Shown here piece after piece: positions 6,655-12,517 of a DNA stretch of 12,985 bases. Both the position numbers and the translations under genes were made by a program. Source of the DNA: Firmicutes bacterium UBA5454 (lineage in GTDB: Bacteria; Bacillota; Clostridia; Caldicoprobacterales; DTU083); assembly GCA_002426555.1 (NCBI GenBank), contig DIQU01000007.1, forward strand, positions 5,577 through 18,561. The letters are read 5' to 3'. Positions within the stretch are counted from its first letter, which is position 1. Each line of letters begins with the position of its first letter. Under the pieces are notes generated by a model that saw nothing but the letters and a program-made list of their open reading frames with translations, ran no database searches and was not told where the DNA came from.

Positions 6655-7321
6655 AATAATACCCAACTCCCCATTTGGTATATATGAAACTCGGTTGGCT
6701 GGGGTTCTCCTCAATTTTTTCCCGCAGACGGCGGATGTGAACATCAACTGTACGCAAATCCCCCAGATAGTCATACTTCCAGACAGTCTCCAGCAGACTT
6801 TCGCGGCTGAAAACCTTGCCGGGATTGGTGGCAAACAACTGCAGCAAATCAAACTCCTTCGCTGTCAGGTTAACCTCACTGTCATCTATGGTTACACTTC
6901 GATTGGACAAATTGATTTCCATATTTTTAAAACTAATAAGCTGTTCGTCATTTGTTCCGTTCAGCCGTCGAAATATGGCCTTTACCCTGGCTTTCAGCTC
7001 TAAAATATTGAATGGCTTTGTCATATAATCATCTGCTCCATAATCCAAGCCCAATATTTTATCCATGTCCTCACCTTTGGCAGTCAACATGATAACCGGC
7101 AGCTTGGAGCGTTCCCGGATGCGCTGCAATACCCCCAGTCCGTCCATCTTGGGAAGCATCACATCAAGGATTACCAAGTCATAGGTATTGTTGTTGAACT
7201 TTTCAATTGCTTCCTCGCCATCATATGCAGCATCTATAATGTAGCCATCCTGTTTCAAGCTGAAAGAAAGACCTTTTACAATGGCAGGTTCATCATCTAC
7301 AAGTAATATTTTTTTTGCCAT
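6641..7321 (-). CDS. Response regulator, OmpR/PhoB family (WalR/MtrA-like)
   Basis: The 226-residue protein has a receiver domain with the acidic pair D9/D10, phospho-acceptor Asp53 (LVILDVMLPKMDG), Thr80 (MLTAKGE) and Lys102 (MTKPF). A winged-helix DNA-binding domain follows, including LTAKEFDLL, FSRESLLETVW and RTVDVHIRRLREKIE and ending in the usual WGVGYYF. The length is normal. The closest family resemblance is to WalR/YycF, PhoP and MtrA, which read direct repeats in promoters of cell-wall genes. The start is the ATG at 7321, preceded by AAAGGA; a TTG in frame at 7339 is covered by that ribosome-binding site. It leads the operon with the kinase and two GerMN lipoproteins and has its own promoter (7358-7386). 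Its exact orthology to WalR or MtrA cannot be decided from reading alone. Confidence 0.94.
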   Translation of the reverse strand: MAKKILLVDDEPAIVKGLSFSLKQDGYIIDAAYDGEEAIEKFNNNTYDLVILDVMLPKMDGLGVLQRIRERSKLPVIMLTAKGEDMDKILGLDYGADDYMTKPFNILELKARVKAIFRRLNGTNDEQLISFKNMEINLSNRSVTIDDSEVNLTAKEFDLLQLFATNPGKVFSRESLLETVWKYDYLGDLRTVDVHIRRLREKIEENPSQPSFIYTKWGVGYYFADK

Positions 7322-7357
7322 AACATCCTGTCCTTTCAAACACTAATTTTCATGATT

Positions 7358-7386
7358 ATTCTAACATAGAAGGCTGCTAAAATCAA
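7358..7386 (-). promoter_or_regulatory. Sigma-A type promoter of the two-component operon
   Basis: The minus strand shows TTGATT (-35, 7381-7386), 17 nt, then TAGAAT (-10, 7358-7363), preceded by TGT, which adds an extended -10 TG. The expected start of transcription is near 7351, giving a leader of about 30 nt that contains AAAGGA before the ATG at 7321. No terminator is visible after comEA, so readthrough from comEA is also possible. Confidence 0.6.
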
Positions 7387-7429
7387 TTTTACCCCTAATT
7401 GTCAACTTCCATACTTTTCCTATATAAGC

Positions 7430-8044
7430 TTAACGTATTGTTATCAAATCCTTTAAACTTTCAAATGTTTTTTCAGCGATCCCGGAAATATTCATAATCT
7501 CTTCTATGGATTTGAAACTGCCGTGTACTTCCCGATATTCAATGATCTTCTTGGATTTGGAAGGACCTATCCCCGGCAGGGTCTCCAACAGCCTTTGGTC
7601 TGCAGAATTTATATTTACCTTGGCGTCATTTTCTTCACCGGAGAGAAATGATCGAACTTCAGAGGAAATCTCCTCCCCAACAAAGGGTATATAATACATT
7701 CCTTCGTCTTTTAGTTTCATAGCCATATTGATTCTATTCAAATCTGCTTCAGGCAGACAGCCTCCCGCCAGATCTACAGCGTCTGTTACTCGATCCCCTT
7801 CTTGCATGGTAATCACCCCGGGATGCCTCACCTGACCAATGACATATACTTTTATGGACGCGGGCACCAGGCTCACTTCAGGAGTCGCTTTGCCTTCCCA
7901 AACCTGCTTTCCTGTAATGGCAGAATCCACAGGATCGCTTTGACGCGCCTTAGAACCCTGATATATTAAAAGTCCGGATAAGACCAGGATAAGCAGCCCC
8001 ATGATCAACAATATCTTTTGTTGGATTCTATCAAAATGTATCAT
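7430..8044 (-). CDS. comEA: ComEA family DNA-binding competence protein
   Basis: The ATG at 8044, preceded by AGGTGAG, gives 204 residues. A membrane anchor is at about residues 10-28. An SLBB domain follows at about 64-122 (IKVYVIGQVRHPGVI, then AVDLAGGCLPEADLNRINMA). A double helix-hairpin-helix domain occupies 142-204, starting VNINSADQRLLETLPGIG (NINxA and LPGIG) and ending with NISGIAEKTFESLKDLI. In naturally transformable Gram-positive bacteria ComEA is a membrane-bound receptor that binds double-stranded DNA outside the cell and passes it to ComEC. Neither comEB nor comEC is in this window, so competence cannot be inferred. The frame stays open upstream to 8230, but that extension translates a heptad repeat array and is not protein-like. 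Confidence 0.92.
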   Translation of the reverse strand: MIHFDRIQQKILLIMGLLILVLSGLLIYQGSKARQSDPVDSAITGKQVWEGKATPEVSLVPASIKVYVIGQVRHPGVITMQEGDRVTDAVDLAGGCLPEADLNRINMAMKLKDEGMYYIPFVGEEISSEVRSFLSGEENDAKVNINSADQRLLETLPGIGPSKSKKIIEYREVHGSFKSIEEIMNISGIAEKTFESLKDLITIR

Positions 8045-8052
8045 ATTCTCAC

Positions 8053-8129
8053 CTGACTTCTGGCTCTTGGCTGTTGGCTTCTGACTTCTGATTTCTGATT
8101 TCTGATTTCTGACTTCTGACTTTCGATTC
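8053..8129. repeat. Heptad tandem array (CTGATTT type), eleven units
   Basis: Eleven units of seven bases run without a register break. In order they are CTGACTT, CTGGCTC, TTGGCTG, TTGGCTT, CTGACTT, three CTGATTT, two CTGACTT and TCGATTC. The array lies in the leader of comEA and ends eight nt before its ATG, touching the ribosome-binding site. Read on the minus strand in frame it yields strings such as SEIRSQKS, a familiar spurious peptide in bacterial annotations. It resembles the short tandemly repeated (STRR) heptamers known from cyanobacteria. Confidence 0.85.
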
Positions 8130-8215
8130 ATAGATGTTATTCGATAAAAAATGCAAAATTCCTCTATTTTCCTTTCCACTGTTTCTAAAATCATGTAACA
8201 TCTAAAACTCTCATA

Positions 8216-8279
8216 TGTCATCCTGAGCATTTGCGAAGGATCTTTTCTGTTCAGATTCCTCGATTAACTCGGAATGACA
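8216..8279. repeat. 64-nt imperfect palindrome of the widespread 'FANAQDD' type
   Basis: The element starts TGTCATCCTGAG and ends CTCGGAATGACA. The reverse complement of the right arm aligns with the left arm over about 30 nt, including TGTCAT, GAG and CGAAGGATCT against CGAGGAATCT. It can fold into a long imperfect hairpin. Its minus-strand translation contains CHSELIEESEQ and RSFANAQDD, peptides I recognise from a dispersed intergenic repeat found in many unrelated bacteria. It is probably a small non-autonomous mobile or REP-like element; no target-site duplication could be made out. Confidence 0.7.
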
Positions 8280-8324
8280 AGATTTAAGTGTAGCAGCATA
8301 CAAGCTGTGAATAATAACTTTAAA

Positions 8325-8341
8325 AGTAAATTTTATGTAAA
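8325..8341 (+). promoter_or_regulatory. Candidate WalR-like response-regulator box upstream of dacF
   Basis: The plus strand reads AGTAAA-TTTTA-TGTAAA, agreeing with TGTWAH-N5-TGTWAH at 11 of 12 defined positions. It lies about 52-68 nt upstream of the predicted dacF transcription start. The distance is similar to that of the site upstream of the VanW gene. The surroundings are very AT-rich, so a chance match is possible. Confidence 0.27.
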
Positions 8342-8377
8342 TCGAGCAAAACAAGGGGTGAATAAAAACATCTGATA

Positions 8378-8386
8378 TGTTACAAT
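8378..8386 (+). promoter_or_regulatory. Extended -10 promoter candidate for dacF
   Basis: TGTTACAAT is an extended -10 (TG, one base, TACAAT at 8381-8386). No good -35 stands 17 nt upstream (GTGAAT is the best). It would start transcription near 8393 and give a leader of about 77 nt. In B. subtilis dacF is read by forespore sigma F; no convincing sigma F or G element was found here. Confidence 0.4.
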
Positions 8387-8469
8387 AAATGGAGCGGCAG
8401 AAGTCAGAGAACACAAGTCAGGAGTTCGTAAAAAATCTTTCTTGGCGGATATCATGCAAGGAGTCATTT

Positions 8470-9927
8470 GTGCTTATGAAAAACTTACATAAATTTTTAA
8501 GAAATATAATTGTCTTAACGCTTGCTGCATCGTTCATACCTGCAGGACAGGCTGTTGCACGTATAGAGCATAATATTGATATGGATAATGAAATAATCAT
8601 GGAAGTAATCCCCTCATCACAAGAACAAGGGCTCTTCGAATTGACGGCGGAGGGAGCTGTGGTAATTGAACAAAATACCGGCAAGGTTTTATTTGGAAAA
8701 CAGCAAAATCAACGACTGTACCCAGCCAGCACCACAAAGATACTCACTGCCCTCCTCGCTGTTGAATATGGAGATCTGGATGATATAATCACCGTAGGAG
8801 AAGAAGTGCAGATGTTGGCATGGGATGGTTCAAAGGCAGGTCTGGAAGAGGGCGAAGTGATAACTCTTCAAAACCTGGTTTACGGTTTACTGATAAATTC
8901 CGGCAACGATGCAGCCAATACCATTGCAGTACATATTGCCCGCAAGGTTTCCGGGGAAAGCCTTGACACTCAGGAAGCTTTGGACTATTTTGGAGGTTTA
9001 ATGAACCAGCGGGCTCGAGAGGCAGGTGCTAAAAACTCTCACTTTGTCAACCCTCATGGATACCATGACCCCTTGCATTATTCGACTCCATATGACATGG
9101 CTCTTATTGGCAGAGCTGCCATGGAAAATGAACTGTTCTGTGAAGCCATTTCTGTTACTTTTGTAAAAACAGCTTTCTGGACCTCTAAATTACCTCGATT
9201 CTGGGTAAGCAAAAACAAATTGATAAACGAAAAGTTCTCAGAATGCTATTATGAAAATGCAGTGGGAAGTAAAACCGGTTATACAGCTAAAGCTGGCCAC
9301 TGCCTGGTTTCCTTTGCCAGCAAGAATGGTCAAAACCTTGTAACTGCTGTAATGAAGACTGAATCAGGAGAACAATGGGCTGAAACACGGGGATTATTCG
9401 AATATGGGTTTGATAACTACAAATATGTAAATATTTTAAAACAGGGCACCATTGTAGACAGGCTTATGGTAGACAATTGTACATCCGATGACTCAGGCAG
9501 CCTGGCAGTTGAAATTTCTGCAGAAGACTGGGGAGATGTGCTTCAAAAAAAGGACATCGGACAAATCAAGCAGGATATTGTTTGGGATCCGTCCCTGCTG
9601 TCGGAAAATTCAACGGATGATATGAACCTTCTGGAAGCGCCAATTAATAAAGGTCAAAAAGTAGGGGAACTGCGCCTGACTCTCCATGGAAGAGAATTGA
9701 TCCGTGTACCTGTAACAGCTGTAAGGAGTGTGAAGCGCAAAAAAGCAGCTGTGGAAATCCTGACGCCGGATCAGACAGCAGTCAAGGAAAGCCCTGCAAA
9801 ATTCAACTGGTCTCCACTTGTCACAGCTGTTATTGCAGTCATTATCATTATGTGGGTTACGATACTTCTCATTCAGCGTAAAAAGCAACGCCGAAGGTAT
9901 TTCAGTCCTCGGCGGTATTGGTGGTGA
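8470..9927 (+). CDS. dacF: D-alanyl-D-alanine carboxypeptidase (DacF/PBP5-type, serine family S11)
   Basis: The protein has 485 residues from a GTG at 8470. After a signal peptide (FLRNIIVLTLAASFIPAGQAVA) come the three active-site motifs of low-molecular-weight penicillin-binding proteins: STTK (Ser87, Lys90), SGN (144-146) and KTG (268-270), with HFVNPHGYHDP between them. It removes the terminal D-Ala from pentapeptide stems outside the membrane and limits cross-linking. The C-terminus has a true membrane helix (about 447-467) followed by a very basic tail (RKKQRRRYFSPRR), unlike the amphipathic anchor of classical PBP5. The GTG is chosen because AAGGAG stands six nt in front; an ATG at 8476 has a spacing of 12 nt. 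Its 3' end overlaps rsfS, on the other strand, by 26 nt. Assignment to DacF rather than another S11 paralogue is by resemblance only. Confidence 0.9.
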   Translation: MLMKNLHKFLRNIIVLTLAASFIPAGQAVARIEHNIDMDNEIIMEVIPSSQEQGLFELTAEGAVVIEQNTGKVLFGKQQNQRLYPASTTKILTALLAVEYGDLDDIITVGEEVQMLAWDGSKAGLEEGEVITLQNLVYGLLINSGNDAANTIAVHIARKVSGESLDTQEALDYFGGLMNQRAREAGAKNSHFVNPHGYHDPLHYSTPYDMALIGRAAMENELFCEAISVTFVKTAFWTSKLPRFWVSKNKLINEKFSECYYENAVGSKTGYTAKAGHCLVSFASKNGQNLVTAVMKTESGEQWAETRGLFEYGFDNYKYVNILKQGTIVDRLMVDNCTSDDSGSLAVEISAEDWGDVLQKKDIGQIKQDIVWDPSLLSENSTDDMNLLEAPINKGQKVGELRLTLHGRELIRVPVTAVRSVKRKKAAVEILTPDQTAVKESPAKFNWSPLVTAVIAVIIIMWVTILLIQRKKQRRRYFSPRRYWW

Positions 9928-10273
9928 TATTCTCTGCCGATATGGAAACTGCCCTGGCGTCCGCCCATAGTCGTTCCAGATTATAAAAGGAACGCTCCTC
10001 ATGATGGAAGATATGAACGATAATATCAGCATAATCCAAAACCACCCATCGCTTCCCTATATCCAAACGAGTGGGCACAAAGCCTTTTTCTGATAATCTT
10101 TTCACCAATTCATCCTTTAATGCTCCCACTTGAAGTTCCGATCTGCCTGAAGCAATGACAAAATAATCAGCAAGCACCGAAATGCGGCTTATATCCAAAA
10201 CCACCACATTCTCTGCTTTTCTGTCTTCTAAAATGTTGGCTGCTTCCTGAGCCAATGCATAGGTCTTATTCAA
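9902..10273 (-). CDS. rsfS: Ribosomal silencing factor RsfS
   Basis: This 123-residue protein is a full-length member of the RsfS/DUF143 family (YqeL, Iojap). Visible features are NVVVLDISRISVLADYFVIA, then SGRSELQVGALKDELV, GKRWVVLDYADIIVHIFHHE and YNLERLW. RsfS binds ribosomal protein uL14 and blocks joining of the subunits when nutrients run low. The start is a TTG at 10273 with AGGAGG eight nt before it; it overlaps the end of yqeK by 8 nt, so translation is probably coupled. The 3' end runs 26 nt into the end of dacF on the opposite strand, with no terminator between them. A place directly after nadD and yqeK is the usual one in Bacillota. Confidence 0.95.
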   Translation of the reverse strand: MNKTYALAQEAANILEDRKAENVVVLDISRISVLADYFVIASGRSELQVGALKDELVKRLSEKGFVPTRLDIGKRWVVLDYADIIVHIFHHEERSFYNLERLWADARAVSISAENITTNTAED

Positions 10274-10862
10274 TACAAAATCCTCCTTTTTCCACCAAGT
10301 TGTTAATGATTAGATAATTTCTTGCTTCAATCGTCAATGGATGAAGCAGCTTACCTCTCTCCAGTACATGTTTAATGGACAGATCCAAAGCCTTGAACAG
10401 GGTCTCATTGAGATCCACAAAAGAATACTTTCGGATTTCCTCCATGCTTGAGTAATTTCGCTCTTCTTCAATGTAATCTGCTACATAAATAATCTTATCC
10501 AATAAGCTCATATCTTTCTTACCGGTAGTATGGCAAGCAATGGCATTTAAAATTTCCGTATCCTTTATATCAAATAAGTCTCCTGCAAGGTATGCACCAA
10601 TAGGGGCATGGAGCAAAGTCGTGCTGCGCAGTGATATTTCATCAGCTTCATATCCATACTTTCTTCCCAACTGCATTAATTTTTCCAGTGACAGGCACTT
10701 TGCGCAGTCATGTACAAGACCGGTCAATTCTGCTTTTTCCATATTTGCACCATAATGCCCGGCTAATTTCACAGCACAGCGACTGACTCCAATGGAATGA
10801 ATAAGTCTTCTTTCATCAATCCAATTTTCAAGCAGCGCTGTAATCTTATTGAGATCGAACAT
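10266..10862 (-). CDS. yqeK: HD-domain Ap4A hydrolase YqeK (symmetrical bis(5'-nucleosyl)-tetraphosphatase)
   Basis: The 198-residue protein has the metal ligands of the YqeK type of HD hydrolase: His22 (RRLIHSIGV), His51-Asp52 (GLVHDCAK), His85 (TTLLHAPIGA), His111 (AIACHTTG) and Asp129 (IIYVADYIE). Members studied in Firmicutes cleave diadenosine tetraphosphate to two ADP with a di-iron centre, removing a stress alarmone. The length is normal. The ATG at 10862 follows the nadD stop codon directly, and its ribosome-binding site AAAGGAG lies inside the last nadD codons. It overlaps rsfS by 8 nt at its 3' end. Confidence 0.95.
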   Translation of the reverse strand: MFDLNKITALLENWIDERRLIHSIGVSRCAVKLAGHYGANMEKAELTGLVHDCAKCLSLEKLMQLGRKYGYEADEISLRSTTLLHAPIGAYLAGDLFDIKDTEILNAIACHTTGKKDMSLLDKIIYVADYIEEERNYSSMEEIRKYSFVDLNETLFKALDLSIKHVLERGKLLHPLTIEARNYLIINNLVEKGGFCIE

Positions 10863-11477
10863 TTACCAATCTCCTTTGTATAGATTATGCTCTTTTATAT
10901 AGATAACCACTTCATCTGGCAGCAAATACCTGATTGTTTGGTTTTTTTCAAGCCTATTTCTAATATCATTTGAAGAAACATCCAGGTAAGGCCCTGCTAC
11001 AAAATGTATCTTTGCCCGAAAACTTTGCTGTAGTCTGATTGCTTCCTCTTCCTGCTCACGAATATTATAACCAAAGCGGCCATATACAATAAAGTCACAT
11101 AGACCTGCAACAGAGGAAAAATCCCGCCAGGTTCTCAATTTCAGCAAAGTATCTCCACCTATTATAAAATACAGTTCATCATGGGGATACTGCTCTTTCA
11201 GCTCCTTTAAAGTATCAATGGTATAGGTGGTACGTTTTCTCTCCACTTCTCTGGTATCCAATTTAAAGGCAGGATTGTCACAAACAGCCTTCTGTATCAT
11301 TTGAATCCGGTCTTCTCCTGATGCCAGTCGGGAGCTTTCCTTATGAGGAGGATCCCCGGTCGGTATGAAAAGAACCTGATTGAGATCAAAAGCGTCCCTT
11401 GCTGCTTCTGCTGCGAACAAATGTCCTGTATGTATGGGATTAAAGGTACCTCCCAGGATTCCTGTTTTTTGACACAA
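10863..11477 (-). CDS. nadD: Nicotinate-nucleotide adenylyltransferase NadD
   Basis: The 204-residue protein has the nucleotidyltransferase motif GGTFNPIHTGH near the start (His16, His19) and DVSSNDIRNRL late in the chain, the counterpart of the ISSTxIR motif. FIPTGDPPHK, RTTYTIDTL and FIIGGDTLLKLRTW are also typical of NadD. It joins nicotinate mononucleotide and ATP to form deamido-NAD, a step common to de novo synthesis and salvage of NAD. The TTG at 11477 gives the N-terminus MCQKTGILGG, the right distance to the catalytic motif; no ATG or GTG suits better. GAAGGAGAGG lies upstream with a long spacing. It leads the nadD-yqeK-rsfS group. A plus-strand gene separates it from yhbY, so it needs a promoter in 11478-11583, which I could not identify with confidence. 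Confidence 0.95.
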   Translation of the reverse strand: MCQKTGILGGTFNPIHTGHLFAAEAARDAFDLNQVLFIPTGDPPHKESSRLASGEDRIQMIQKAVCDNPAFKLDTREVERKRTTYTIDTLKELKEQYPHDELYFIIGGDTLLKLRTWRDFSSVAGLCDFIVYGRFGYNIREQEEEAIRLQQSFRAKIHFVAGPYLDVSSNDIRNRLEKNQTIRYLLPDEVVIYIKEHNLYKGDW

Positions 11478-11530
11478 ATTACAACACCTCTCCTTCGTGG
11501 ATACTAGTAAACTGCCTCCTCGTGATGCTC

Positions 11531-11565
11531 AAATGATTAAAATACTTGAAATCCGTCAATCATTT
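11531..11565. repeat. Inverted repeat in the divergent nadD / membrane-protein promoter region
   Basis: AAATGATT at 11531-11538 and its exact reverse complement AATCATTT at 11558-11565 are separated by 19 nt. The repeat lies in the 106-nt gap between two divergent genes. It could be an operator shared by both or a weak stem in the leader of the plus-strand gene. Its A/T richness makes chance occurrence possible. Confidence 0.3.
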
Positions 11566-11583
11566 TCATAGGAGGTGAAAACC

Positions 11584-12507
11584 ATGCAAAAATGGTTGGA
11601 AAACTTACGACGCAACAGCTTCTATCGGGGAAAATCACTGCCTGCTCTCTTGTTTAACATTGTTTTTGCTGAACTGTCCCTGTTCGTCATAGGATACTTG
11701 TGGTTCGTCCAAAGAACAAAAATTCCGCTCTTGTCTCTTTTTTTAACCCTTACTGTTCTTGGCTTGATGACAACCGCTTTCGTCTTTCGATATCGAAAAT
11801 CCTATGTTAAGAAAAAAGCAGAAGCCCGGCGTAAAGCAGCTGGAGAGTTCATAGCTGAAGAGCTGAAGCAACTGAACAAAGAGGAATTCCAATGGCAGAT
11901 CATGCGCTTACTGCTGAAATTGGACGGAATTACAGACATCAATTGCAATGGTGATATCCTGGAAACCACTATAGAAGATAAGAAAGCAGTTATTGCCTGC
12001 CATCATGCAGGTCTTGAAAAAGAGATATCTCCACGCTGTCTGTCTGCTTTTTTAAATCAGGCAAAGCTATCAGGCTATTCGTATGCCATATACATAACAA
12101 CAGGTACCTATTCAGAAGCTTGCAAAGACCTGGCAAACAAAAAAGGTTCCTTACAAGTGCAGTTGCTGGATATGGAGATTCTGCTGGATATAATGGAAGA
12201 TGCCGGCATGTTCCCAGATGATAAAACCATAGATAGAATCATTGACAAAGAAATCTTTAACCGACGAGAAAAACTTCAAGCAGTGAAAAAGGAGATCCTG
12301 GCACCTAAACGAATCCGAACATACCTTGGCTATTCCTTGTTTTTCTTTGTCCTGTCCAGACTGTTTGACCGAATGTCTCTCTACTATCTAATTGTTGCAG
12401 CAGCCTTTTTGGCTCTGGCCGTGCTAACTTGGTTCTACAATCGGAAAAACCCCGAAAAACCAGAAGAGCAGGGGCTTTTACTGAAAAAACCGGTACATAA
12501 GGCGTAA
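11584..12507 (+). CDS. Membrane protein with a degenerate Mrr-like (restriction-endonuclease-fold) domain
   Basis: This 307-residue protein is not one I recognise by name. It has two N-terminal membrane helices (about 20-41 and 49-69), a basic Lys/Arg-rich stretch (RYRKSYVKKKAEARRKAA), a soluble domain at about 95-204, and two C-terminal helices (about 246-262 and 266-285). The soluble domain follows the Mrr_cat pattern: EEFQWQIMRLLLKLDGI, a beta hairpin, AVIACHHAG, then YAIYITTGTYSEACKDLA and VQLLDMEILLDIM. In active enzymes the central strand reads Q-C-K; here the lysine place is His (ACHH) and the preceding acidic motif is unclear, so it is probably not a nuclease. The ATG at 11584 has AGGAGG eight nt before it; a GTG at 11575 overlaps that site. 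The gene runs opposite to its neighbours and ends at its own terminator. Confidence 0.75.
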   Translation: MQKWLENLRRNSFYRGKSLPALLFNIVFAELSLFVIGYLWFVQRTKIPLLSLFLTLTVLGLMTTAFVFRYRKSYVKKKAEARRKAAGEFIAEELKQLNKEEFQWQIMRLLLKLDGITDINCNGDILETTIEDKKAVIACHHAGLEKEISPRCLSAFLNQAKLSGYSYAIYITTGTYSEACKDLANKKGSLQVQLLDMEILLDIMEDAGMFPDDKTIDRIIDKEIFNRREKLQAVKKEILAPKRIRTYLGYSLFFFVLSRLFDRMSLYYLIVAAAFLALAVLTWFYNRKNPEKPEEQGLLLKKPVHKA

Positions 12508-12517
12508 GCCTTACTAG

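Larger units (their letters stand above)
8130..8469. other. Intergenic region between comEA and dacF
   Basis: Together with the heptad array this forms a 425-nt gap between two divergent genes. It holds a 64-nt imperfect palindrome (8216-8279), an AT-rich stretch with a WalR-like box (8325-8341), and a dacF promoter candidate (8378-8386). At 8399-8425 there is a decayed fragment with AGAAGTCAG and AAGTCAGGAG, similar to the reverse complement of the heptad array. An open frame on the minus strand here (8211-8414) translates the palindrome and is not considered a gene. No convincing comEA promoter was found; it must lie upstream of 8129 if it exists. Confidence 0.6.

Noticed and set aside
6655..6852. 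66-residue extension of the histidine kinase inside the response regulator gene
   Set aside because: It lies wholly in the coding sequence of the regulator in another frame, is Cys-rich and unlike any kinase N-terminus; the membrane topology is complete without it.
6554..7003. 149-codon plus-strand open frame opposite the kinase/regulator junction
   Set aside because: It is the complement of two well-supported coding regions, and its product has no recognisable pattern.
8045..8230. 62-residue extension of ComEA
   Set aside because: It translates the heptad array (strings like SEIRSQKS), and the ATG at 8044 has a proper ribosome-binding site and begins a normal ComEA anchor.
8211..8414. 67-codon open frame on the minus strand containing FANAQDD
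   Set aside because: It is the translation of a dispersed palindromic repeat plus AT-rich DNA, with no credible start region or protein character.
8389..8469. 27-residue extension of DacF
   Set aside because: It begins at the promoter -10 region, includes repeat remnants, and precedes a complete signal peptide; AAGGAG supports the GTG at 8470.
11478..11530. Leader peptide or riboswitch before nadD, suggested by an AGGAGG on the minus strand
   Set aside because: No start codon stands at a usable distance after that AGGAGG, and the 106-nt gap is too short for a known NAD-related riboswitch with a visible terminator.
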